From NCBI GenBank assembly GCA_963753245.1, contig CAVWBK010000005.1, positions 261,049 through 325,048 of the forward strand: a stretch of DNA of 64,000 bases, in the 5' to 3' direction. The translations under genes and the position numbers were made by a program. Below the pieces are notes generated by a model. It ran no database searches. It saw only the letters and a program-made list of their open reading frames with translations, and was not told the DNA's origin. Positions 24,380-31,549 of the stretch are shown piece after piece (position 1 is the first letter of the stretch; each line of letters begins with the position of its first letter). The stretch comes from VRUE01 sp963753245 (GTDB lineage: Bacteria > Actinomycetota > Thermoleophilia > Solirubrobacterales > 70-9).

Positions 24380-24514
24380 GTTGATCCCGATGACGACTAC
24401 CTGATCGCCTTCGCCCACGCACTCAACGCCGGCCTCGTCTCGGTCGACGGTCGTCTTCTCGATCCGCGCGAGAGCGCCCCAATCCGCACGCCCGCCGCCT
24501 GCTTCGCCGAGTGA
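24380..24514 (+). pseudogene. PIN-toxin C-terminal remnant
   Basis: 45 codons without a start read VDPDDDYLIAFAHALNAGLV and then SVDGRLLDPRE to a stop. This is the last third of a PIN domain, with its catalytic 'D-x-D-D' cluster and the closing strand 'l.S.D..ll'. The first two thirds are gone. It follows the intact VapC by 60 bases and shows that another TA locus once stood here. Confidence 0.68.
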
Positions 24515-24975
24515 GCGTCGCGATACCCGGCTGGCCGAGCTTCGGACTCGAAGGCCGAGTCGCTCGCCGGCGGCCCGCTCAGCCGACGGCGGGACGTTGC
24601 TCGGACTTCACCAACCGCCTCGCACAAGCGCAGCGGGCACCGCGCGGCCTGCGCCGGTGAGGATCTTGGTCTACGAGGCAGTCGCCGAGCCGCACGCATG
24701 GCGTCGCTCTTTGGGCGTGTCGGCTGGATGTTGCTGAGCGGTAGTTGGATCGGCGGCCGGCCAAGGGCAGCAGCCCGAAGGCAATGGTCTCTCGGTGTCC
24801 ACTAAGGAGTAACAATTTGCAGCGAAACCGCATTAGAAAGCAGTTGGAGTCGAGCCTCAGCGCGAGCTTTCCAAGCTCGAGGTCGCGGGTTCGACCCCCG
24901 TCGTCTGCTCTCTTGTCACTTTGGAGAGCCAAAGTTCATCACCGGGATCGGGTTCGAGATCCGTTGAGAATTTTG
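24515..24975. other. Non-coding stretch with tRNA-Gly repeat
   Basis: No supported gene. The minus-strand frame over 24579-24932 is antisense to the tRNA-Gly fragment. At 24911-24970 the sequence resembles the region 3' of the real tRNA-Gly (GAGAGCCAAAGTTC and CCGTTGAGAATTT), so this copy carries about 60 bases beyond the tRNA end. Confidence 0.55.
24819..24909 (+). repeat. tRNA-Gly(CCC) 3' half plus upstream block, second copy
   Basis: This matches 23446-23539 with some substitutions, including AAACCGCATTAGAAAGC upstream and GCGAGCTTTCCAAGCTCGAG at the anticodon arm. The loop reads TTTCCAA, so the CCC anticodon is changed. The T-arm is TTCGACC. More diverged than the other copy, hence probably an older insertion. 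Confidence 0.78.
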
Positions 24976-25176
24976 CTTCGCAAGACGTTGCGCGAACCCT
25001 ACTTCGAGAAGCAAATCAGCGTTGCGGAGGCGCGCAAAGCCGTGGCGCGGATTGAACGCGTCGCCATAGAGGAGGAGGACCCCAAAGCGGTCGAAGAGAC
25101 CCTGCGGGACCCCACCGACGATCACCTGGTTGGCGGGAGCTGGCGGCAGGGCAAGACCTCGGCTGGGAAGCGCTAA
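24976..25176 (+). pseudogene. PIN-toxin internal remnant
   Basis: The frame reads LRKTLREPYFEKQISVAEAR, then ERVAIEEEDPKAVEETLRDP and TDDHLV. This matches the middle of COG1569-type PIN toxins ('LrepYF.kris..e....' and 'lrDp.DD.lv'). After DDHLV the frame runs into unrelated residues to a stop at 25176. Both ends are missing. It lies directly after a tRNA-Gly att-like copy, like the other TA loci of the island. Confidence 0.65.
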
Positions 25177-25315
25177 GGGCGATCCACGAGGCCAGCCTCA
25201 CGACGTCTCGTGGAGGGGATTTTTGGCAAGCAGATGGGGTTATAGCTGCTACTCTGTCGATTAGATCGTTAAGCCATATGTTCATCAAGACGTTGATCGT
25301 AATCTGGAGATAGAC

Positions 25316-25675
25316 ATGGAGGCAGCCGCAAAAGCGAGCACTGGTGCCCTTGCTCGTAAGCTCGACGCGATTCGGGATGAGGTCGGCGTGCAAGGGCGGG
25401 AGATCGCACAGCTGCTCGGCACGACGCCGCAGACTGTCTCGCGATGGCGGACGGGCAAGGCGGAGCCACAGCGGCGGAGCCTCGATCGGCTGCTCACCCT
25501 CGCTTGGCTCGCCGAGGAGATGGCGGAGTTCTACCCGCCCGACGAGGCCCGACTGTGGCTCTTCTCTCCTCATCGGCTACTTGAGGGGCAGCGCCCGGCC
25601 GATCGCATCGAGGAAGACCGGGTCGATGACGTCCTCGCCCTGATCGCTCAGCTTCGAGACGGCAGTTACGCGTAG
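25316..25675 (+). CDS. Xre-family antitoxin with toxin-binding (DUF2384/MbcA-like) domain
   Basis: A 119-residue protein. Residues ~12-55 form a helix-turn-helix (GREIAQLLGTTPQTVSRWRT), and the C-terminal part RLWLFSPHRLLEGQRPADRI is the conserved surface of Xre/ParS/MbcA antitoxins that blocks RES-domain toxins. The RES gene follows 12 bases later. Xre antitoxins sequester the toxin in a 2:2 or larger complex and repress the operon. This gene is intact although its toxin is frameshifted. Confidence 0.87.
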   Translation: MEAAAKASTGALARKLDAIRDEVGVQGREIAQLLGTTPQTVSRWRTGKAEPQRRSLDRLLTLAWLAEEMAEFYPPDEARLWLFSPHRLLEGQRPADRIEEDRVDDVLALIAQLRDGSYA

Positions 25676-25687
25676 GGCGCAGTAGTC

Positions 25688-26199
25688 GTGGTCCACGATC
25701 CGGGGCTGCTCGATGTCTTAGAGCGCTTCGACACTGAGCGCTGGACGGGTCGCGTCTACCGGCACATACTCGGATCAGTGTCCCCCGAGCTTGCCACGAG
25801 CGCGGGGCTCGGTGGAACCCATACGGAACGTCGGCGCTCTACACGAGCCTCGCTGAGTCAACCGCGAAAGCCGAGGGCGATCACGTGATCGCGATGCAGC
25901 CGGTGCCGCCACGAGCTACACGGACAATCTACGAACTTGATGTCGTGGTCGCGAAACTGCTCGACCTGACAGACGCGGGACGACTCGCCGCCATCGGGAT
26001 CACTGAGGAGGACTTCGAGTCGCTCCCCTGGGAGCAGTGCCGGCGTGTCGGCGGCGCCATCGCGTGGCTCGGCCATGACGGGCTGCTCATCCCTTCTGTG
26101 CGCGACAGCGGCGGCTCGAACCTCGTCATCTTCATAGCCAATCTGCCGCCGGGGTCAGAGATCGTGGTGCAGGGCAGCCAGGTCATCGAAGAAAGGTAG
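25688..26199 (+). pseudogene. RES-domain toxin, frameshifted
   Basis: The first frame (GTG 25688) gives FDTERWTGRVYRHILGSVSP, the Arg-containing start of the RES fold. After a one-base shift near 25800-25812 the next frame gives RWNPYGTSALYTSLAESTAK and AEGDH, the R-E-S residues in order, then ELDVVVAKLLDLTD and NLVIFIANLPPGSEIVVQGS to the stop at 26199. RES toxins degrade NAD+ (phosphorylase or glycohydrolase). Restored, the gene would be about 170 residues, normal for the family. As sequenced it encodes only a 66-residue fragment. Confidence 0.82.
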
Positions 26200-26240
26200 A
26201 TCGAGCCGGGCGCGACAACCTGCGATACCGTCGAATCAGC

Positions 26241-26570
26241 GTGAGCGCCGATCCCGCAAAGCCCTCGAAAGCGGAGCGCCAGGCTGACGTGGCACTTGTC
26301 GTCAGCTATCACGAGGCGCGACTCGCCGACCTTCTCGAGCAGGTGCGGGATGGCTTCGAACGGTACGACGCCGGCGAGCTGGATGCCTTCGACTTGGACG
26401 AACTGATCCATCGATACAAGCGGGCGACGCGGGAGCTATGGAAGTTCTGCGGGACCGTGACGGGCTCCGGTGCCCACTCCATCGCCCGGACAATCGAAGA
26501 GGTGCAGGGGCGAGGTGAGGTGATCGACTGGTGGGAGCAAGGAAACCCCGAACGGCGCCGCCGTCGCTGA
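26241..26570 (+). CDS. Hypothetical helical protein
   Basis: A 109-residue protein from GTG 26241, largely charged helices (ADVALVVSYHEARLADLLEQ, IHRYKRATRELWKFCG). It has no signal peptide and no motif I recognise. It lies 41 bases after the RES toxin frame on the same strand, so it may be a third gene of that module or simply cargo. The predicted protein is acidic in the middle and ends in Arg-rich NPERRRRR. Function not assigned. Confidence 0.55.
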   Translation: MSADPAKPSKAERQADVALVVSYHEARLADLLEQVRDGFERYDAGELDAFDLDELIHRYKRATRELWKFCGTVTGSGAHSIARTIEEVQGRGEVIDWWEQGNPERRRRR

Positions 26571-26701
26571 ACGCCCAACGGCAGGGGCGGCGGACACAGT
26601 CCGGATACATCAGCCGGGCCACGTGCGATCACGGCTGATCGTCGTTTCATCCTCGAACCAAAGGCACAGGCTCTATCGTCGACTGGCGATGGCGGTCAAT
26701 C

Positions 26702-26932
26702 GGGACATCGCCCTGGCCTCAGCGAACTCTGGATTCGCCGGAATCGGCTCGGAAGATTCGCTATCTGGCTCGATCTGAGCTGGAGCACGGCGTTTCTCGC
26801 TCGGAGGTTCTCGGGCAGCTGGAGCTGCTGCGGATCGAGCTGCGTGGCAACGACCGTTCCGGCCACGAGGACGTGGTGCTCGACGTGATGGACTTCGTCA
26901 GCGGCTGGGCGAGCCCGCACACGCAGCTGTAG
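26702..26932 (+). pseudogene. Unassigned open frame without a usual start
   Basis: An open frame ending at TAG 26932 reads ARKIRYLARSELEHGVSRSE, then LGQLELLRIELRGNDRSG and DVVLDVMDFVSGWASPHTQL. The composition is protein-like (amphipathic helices), but there is no ATG or GTG in frame. It could be the 3' end of a truncated gene. Family unknown. Confidence 0.4.
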
Positions 26933-27000
26933 CGGGTCCCTGCCCTAGACTGCTCTCTGTAAGCGAGGGGAGCCTTAAGGGGTTCGGACTTGAGGCGAAG

Positions 27001-27029
27001 GCGCGGGTTCGAGACCCGTCGTCCGCTTT
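27001..27029 (+). repeat. tRNA-Gly(CCC) 3' fragment, distal copy
   Basis: GCGCGGGTTCGAGACCCGTC followed by GTCCGCTTT matches the T-arm and acceptor 3' strand of the tRNA at 5660. This is the last such copy, and intact core-like genes resume after it. It is a reasonable right boundary for the island. Confidence 0.8.
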
Positions 27030-27184
27030 CCGCTCTGCAAGGACGAATCCCGGTGCTGGTTCGAAGTCCTGGTGACCTGGGTGCGGGTCGCGTTTGACCT
27101 CGGAGTTGTGTGGCGCACCAGCTAGCCCGCCGCCGGAGCGAGCTACGATCGCCAGATGAGGAATCGACAGGATATCCGGGATCC

Positions 27185-28039
27185 GTGACCGTTCCCCGGT
27201 CTTACCTGGCCTTCGCCGCCACTCTGCTCAGCGCGTTATTCCTGTTTGTTGCATCCGCCCAGGCAGGCGATGGCACGCGCTGGATGCCGGCGCCGACCAC
27301 GGCGCCATGGCAGTGGCAGCTGCAGGGAGGGATCGACACAAGTGTGCCAGCCAGCGTCTACGACGTTGACGGCTTCGAAACTTCAAAGAGCACAGTGGAA
27401 GAACTGCATCGCCAGGGTCGCAAGGTGATCTGCTACCTCGACGTTGGCAGCTGGGAGAACTACCGGCCCGACAAGGCTGAGTTTCCCCGCTCGGTGCGCG
27501 GCGAAAAGTACGAAGGGTTCCCCAATGAGCGCTGGCTGAACATTGGCCGCTTTCACCTCTTCGAAAAGCCGCTCAAGCAGCGCTTCAATATGTGCGCCGA
27601 AAAGGGCTTCGACGCAGTTGAGCCCGACAATGTCGCGGGCTGGGAACCGGAAAACAACACGGGATTCCACATCACTCGTGCGCAGCAACTGCGCTTCAAC
27701 CGTTGGGTGGCCGAACAGGTTCACGCCCGTGGCATGTCGGTGGCGCTGAAGAACGACGGGCGCCAGGCGGCTGAACTCGCTCCGGACTTCGATTTCGCGA
27801 TTGTCGAGGAGTGCTTCCAATTCCACGAATGCAGCTTTTTCAAGAACAGCTTTATCAAGGAAGGAAAGGCCGTCTTCGAGGCTGAGTACGAACTCTCCCC
27901 AACTGAATTCTGCCCGAAGGCTCGAAAGATCGATTTCAGCTCGATCCTCAAGGAAGTCGAACTCTTCGCACAACCCTGGACTCCGTGCGCGAGCGGCCCG
28001 GGTGAGGCCGGGCCGTCCTATCGGGAAGGGCCGGGCTGA
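27185..28039 (+). CDS. Secreted GH114 (endo-alpha-1,4-polygalactosaminidase-like) protein
   Basis: A 284-residue protein if started at GTG 27185, which places a good signal peptide first (YLAFAATLLSALFLFVASAQA, quoted in part). The mature part has the TIM-barrel hallmarks of GH114/DUF297: WQWQLQGGIDTS, YDVDGFETS, VICYLDVGSWENYRPDKAEF (quoted to 20), RWLNIGRFHLF, KGFDAVEPDNVAGWE and VALKNDGRQAAEL. The acidic residues in YDVD and DAVEPDN are the expected catalytic pair. Known members cleave galactosaminogalactan-type polysaccharides; this substrate is unproven. It sits just outside the tRNA-Gly island. Confidence 0.85.
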   Translation: MTVPRSYLAFAATLLSALFLFVASAQAGDGTRWMPAPTTAPWQWQLQGGIDTSVPASVYDVDGFETSKSTVEELHRQGRKVICYLDVGSWENYRPDKAEFPRSVRGEKYEGFPNERWLNIGRFHLFEKPLKQRFNMCAEKGFDAVEPDNVAGWEPENNTGFHITRAQQLRFNRWVAEQVHARGMSVALKNDGRQAAELAPDFDFAIVEECFQFHECSFFKNSFIKEGKAVFEAEYELSPTEFCPKARKIDFSSILKEVELFAQPWTPCASGPGEAGPSYREGPG

Positions 28040-28189
28040 GGTCCGACCCGCTTGTGCTTCGCTTGAGCTGGATTTTGCCTGCGACGCGAAGGTCGAGATC
28101 GGAATGCCACATCGAAGGATGCATTCTCACGCACGGGATCGCCTGCTCGCGCGCGGGCGCGGCTTGGCGACCCGTCGTTTGGCCTCAGA

Positions 28190-28531
28190 TCAACTCAGGC
28201 TCGGCGCTGGGCCGGGCAGGGCCGAGTCCTTGAGTGTTTTGGTCCGCTGTCTATCCGGTTTGCCGTTGCGGGTGCCGTTGCTGCTCTGCTCCTGCTCGAC
28301 CATTCGGTAGAAGTGCTCGGTGGCGCCGCGCACCTGGCGTTCGCCGGTCAGTTCGATCAGCCCCGAGCGCAGCAACTCCGTAACGTGGTAGTTCACGTTG
28401 CTGAGTGGCACCCTGAGCTCACAGCTCAGGTCACTGGGTGAAAGGGTCCGCCCGTCGTCTATGGCCAGCACTTCAAGAACGGAAATGCGCAGAGGATGGG
28501 TGTTCGCTCGAGCCAGGCGCTGCCAATCCAT
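28190..28531 (-). CDS. ArsR-type winged-helix regulator
   Basis: A 113-residue protein with a winged helix at residues ~8-75: HPLRISVLEVLAIDDGRTLS, PSDLSCELRVPLSNVNYHV (recognition helix), LIELTGERQVRGATEHFYR (wing). No metal-binding cysteine cluster is visible, so it is not a classical metal sensor. The C-terminal ~35 residues are polar and probably disordered. It starts at ATG 28531 after GGAGG and is divergent from the large secreted paralogues across a 109-base region with two TTCTAG sites, so it plausibly represses them or itself. Confidence 0.8.
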   Translation of the reverse strand: MDWQRLARANTHPLRISVLEVLAIDDGRTLSPSDLSCELRVPLSNVNYHVTELLRSGLIELTGERQVRGATEHFYRMVEQEQSSNGTRNGKPDRQRTKTLKDSALPGPAPSLS

Positions 28532-28544
28532 GATGCCTCCGATT

Positions 28545-28582
28545 TTCTAGAAGTGGGTGAAGATCATACCTAAAAATTCTAG
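28545..28582. promoter_or_regulatory. Candidate operator: two TTCTAG sites
   Basis: The palindrome TTCTAGAA (28545-28552) and a second TTCTAG (28577-28582) are 32 bases apart, about three helical turns, in the AT-rich gap between the ArsR-type gene and the large secreted gene. The spacing suits two dimers on one face of DNA. Inference from position only. Confidence 0.4.
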
Positions 28583-28640
28583 CGCAACTCCTTAAAATCG
28601 GGTACAGTCCCTGCCAACGGGTTTTACAAAGGAGATTCAG

Positions 28641-31520
28641 ATGGGGCAGAAAATCGCACTGAGCAGCACGATCATGACCTTCACCGCCTGCCTGGCGATT
28701 ATGGTCGCGGCGCCAGTTGCTGAGGCCGACACCGAAGCGATCATCGCCCCCTCGCCCGCCAACGCGCCGAGTGAACCGCCGACCGCGAACAACGGCTGGC
28801 AGGCCGGAACCTGTAAGAAAGACACGCCGGTCTGCTCGGTCGCCACCCCGGCCCAATTTTTTGAAGAAGCGGCGGCCCATCCTCAGGTCGGGTTCACCCA
28901 ATTCATCGTTAGGAGCAAAGCGCCGGGCGAAACCCCGGTCGGTGCCCTGAAGACGATCAGGGTCGATCTCCCGGTAGGGCTGAGCGTCAACCCGCAGGCG
29001 ACTTCGCAGTGCAGCCAGGCCGAATTTGACCTGAGCGCCTGCGGGGCCGAAACGAAAGTCGGCGAGAGCTCCGTCACCGCCTCGTTGCTCGGGGTTCCGA
29101 TCGCGCCGATCTCCGGCGTCACCGAAGTCCCGGTCTACAACATCGTGCCCCCTCTAGGTCATCCGGCCCGCTTTGGCCTGCACCTGCTCGGCAACCCCGT
29201 CTACCTCGAAGCGGACGTCGCCTTTAATGGCGATTACCACGAGGGCTTCACGATCGCGGTGCCTGAACTACCGGTAGTCGGCGAAACGATCCTCAAAAAC
29301 CGCCTCGTCTTCAACGGCCGCGCCGGGGACGGCACCTTCATCACGACACCCTCGACCTGCCACAACCCCGAAACCGAACCGGCCTGGAAGCACGCCTACT
29401 CGACCTATCTGCTCGCCGCCTCCGTGAGCGAAGAGCAAGAACCCGGCTACAGCTTTCCGGCCAGTGCCGCACCGGCACTCGAGTCGCCGCTGCCGGAAGG
29501 CAAAAAACCGATCGACTGCCAACACGTTCCCTACCACCCGAGCACCGGCGTGGAACCAAACACAACTGAAACCGACTCCCCCGCGGGCGCTACGACCAGG
29601 GTTGAAGTTCCCCACATCATTCCCGCCAACCCCGAAGAAGAAGGGGCGCGGGAGAGCTCTGATACCAAGGAAGCGAAGCTCAGCTTTCCGCTCGGCCTGG
29701 GCCTGAACCCCTCGGCCGCCAACGGCCTGCTCGCCTGCAGTGATGAACAGTTCGCCAAGGGCACAGAAAACCCGGTCAGCTGCCCGGCGAAATCGAAGAT
29801 AGGCACGGTCTCGATCGCGACGCCGCCACTGCCTGAACCGATCAGCGGCGAGGTCTTCGTCGGCAAGCAGCTCAGCCGCAACCCCGCCTCGGGCGATGAG
29901 TACCGGATCTTCATCGACGCCGAGTCGAGCAGGTTCGGGCTCTCGGTGAGATTGATCGGCAAGGTCAGCGCTGACCCGATAACAGGACAGTTGACCACCA
30001 GCTTGAGCGAACTCCCGCAGGTGCCCTTCAGCTCGGTTACCCTGCGCCTCGATGGCGGTCCGACCGCGACCCTGACCAGTCCCGCGACCTGCGGTCCCCA
30101 CAAGACCACGGCGACGATGACGCCGTGGACCGAAAACCCGAATGCGACCCCGCAGGGCGAATTCAGCCTCAGCTCGGCGCCCGGTAAAGCCCCCTGCGCG
30201 AAAACGCTGGCCGAACGTCCCTTCGCTCCCAAATTCCAAGCGCTTGCCAGCAACTCTCAGGCCGGCGCCTTCACTGACGTCAACATCGACATCAACCGCG
30301 AACCGGGCAACCAGGAGCTGAAAGGCGCCGAAGTCAAGCTTCCCCCAGGGTTGACCGCCAAACTCGCCGGGGTCCGCTACTGCCCCGAGGAAGCGCTCGC
30401 CGCGGCTGCCGCCAACAGCGGCGCCGCTGAGGCGGCCTCCTCGAGCTGTCCACCCGAAAGCCTGGTAGGCAGCGCCTCAATCACTAGCGGCAGCGGGCCC
30501 GAACCGCTGCACATCGAAGACGGCAAGGCCTTCCTCGCCGGCCCCTACCAAGGCGCCCCCCTCTCTCTAGCCGTGATCACCCCCGCCACGGCCGGGCCCT
30601 TTGATCTCGGCACGGTCGTGGTACGGGTGGCGCTGCGGCTGGATCCCAAGACCGCCCAGGTTACGACGGTCACCGATCCGCTGCCCCATGTCTACGGCGG
30701 CGCGCTGCTCGATATTCGCTCGGTCTCGGTGAAGATCAACCGGCCGCAGTTCACCCTCAACCCGACCAACTGCTCGGCTTTCGCTTTCGAAGCGATTCTG
30801 CACGGGGGCGGGGCAAATCCGGCCGACCCGGCGAGCTTCAGCTCCGTCGCGGCGAGCAGTCCCTTTCAGGCCAGCGGTTGTCAGAACCTGGGCTTTGCGC
30901 CGCAGCTCTTCCTGCGCACGTTCGGTGGCACGAAGCGGGCCAAAGACCCGAAACTAAGGGCGATTCTAAGCGCCCGTCCGGGCGATGCCAACATCGCCCG
31001 CGCCTCGGTCACCCTGCCGAAAGCGTTCATCCTCGACCAGCGCCACATCGGCAAGGTTTGCACCAACCCACAGTTCGCCGCCAATGAATGCCCGGCCGAC
31101 TCGATCTACGGGTTCGCCGAAGCGACAACGCCACTGCTCGATGGTCCGCTCAAAGGCCCCGTCTATCTGCGCCCCAACCCTGAACATGAACTGCCAGATT
31201 TGGTCGTCGCCCTGCACGGTCAGGTCAACGTCGAACTCGCCGGGCAGACCGACAGCGTCAACCAGCGCATCCGCAACACCTTCGCGATGGTCCCCGACGT
31301 GCCGGTCTCGCGTTTCGTGCTGACGATCCGCGGCGGCAAGAAGCGCGGCCTGCTGCAAAACACGCGCGACATCTGTCGCCATCCGCTCTACTCGCGGGTG
31401 GAACTGGATGGCCAAAACGGCGCCCAGGTGATCAACAAGAAGCTGCGGATCAGCAAGAGCTCCTGCAAGAAGAATACGAAGCTCGGTAAGACCAGCAAGC
31501 ACTCCAAGCCGGCGGATTGA
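28641..31520 (+). CDS. Large secreted protein with repeated cysteine-pair modules (paralogue A)
   Basis: A 959-residue exported protein: ribosome site AAAGGAGATT, signal peptide (FTACLAIMVAAPVAEA), no later membrane helix, Lys-rich tail. I know no named domain. Four copies of a module recur: Cys, 8-25 residues, then Cys-(Pro)-x-x-Ser-x-x-Gly and a strand. They start at CSQAEFDLSACG (~29011), CSDEQFAKGTENPVSCPAKS (~29733), CPEEALAAAAANSG (~30379) and CTNPQFAANECPADS (~31060). A long conserved block, LSRNPASGDEYRIFIDAESS, lies between modules 2 and 3. All four are matched in the next gene. Probably a surface or matrix protein; function unknown. Confidence 0.85.
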   Translation: MGQKIALSSTIMTFTACLAIMVAAPVAEADTEAIIAPSPANAPSEPPTANNGWQAGTCKKDTPVCSVATPAQFFEEAAAHPQVGFTQFIVRSKAPGETPVGALKTIRVDLPVGLSVNPQATSQCSQAEFDLSACGAETKVGESSVTASLLGVPIAPISGVTEVPVYNIVPPLGHPARFGLHLLGNPVYLEADVAFNGDYHEGFTIAVPELPVVGETILKNRLVFNGRAGDGTFITTPSTCHNPETEPAWKHAYSTYLLAASVSEEQEPGYSFPASAAPALESPLPEGKKPIDCQHVPYHPSTGVEPNTTETDSPAGATTRVEVPHIIPANPEEEGARESSDTKEAKLSFPLGLGLNPSAANGLLACSDEQFAKGTENPVSCPAKSKIGTVSIATPPLPEPISGEVFVGKQLSRNPASGDEYRIFIDAESSRFGLSVRLIGKVSADPITGQLTTSLSELPQVPFSSVTLRLDGGPTATLTSPATCGPHKTTATMTPWTENPNATPQGEFSLSSAPGKAPCAKTLAERPFAPKFQALASNSQAGAFTDVNIDINREPGNQELKGAEVKLPPGLTAKLAGVRYCPEEALAAAAANSGAAEAASSSCPPESLVGSASITSGSGPEPLHIEDGKAFLAGPYQGAPLSLAVITPATAGPFDLGTVVVRVALRLDPKTAQVTTVTDPLPHVYGGALLDIRSVSVKINRPQFTLNPTNCSAFAFEAILHGGGANPADPASFSSVAASSPFQASGCQNLGFAPQLFLRTFGGTKRAKDPKLRAILSARPGDANIARASVTLPKAFILDQRHIGKVCTNPQFAANECPADSIYGFAEATTPLLDGPLKGPVYLRPNPEHELPDLVVALHGQVNVELAGQTDSVNQRIRNTFAMVPDVPVSRFVLTIRGGKKRGLLQNTRDICRHPLYSRVELDGQNGAQVINKKLRISKSSCKKNTKLGKTSKHSKPAD

Positions 31521-31549
31521 CGAACCCGCCCGGCGGGTACCGATCAGAC

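Noticed and set aside
29268..30239. Long minus-strand frames opposite the giant secreted genes
   Set aside because: Same GC-driven shadow effect; no ribosome sites or motifs.
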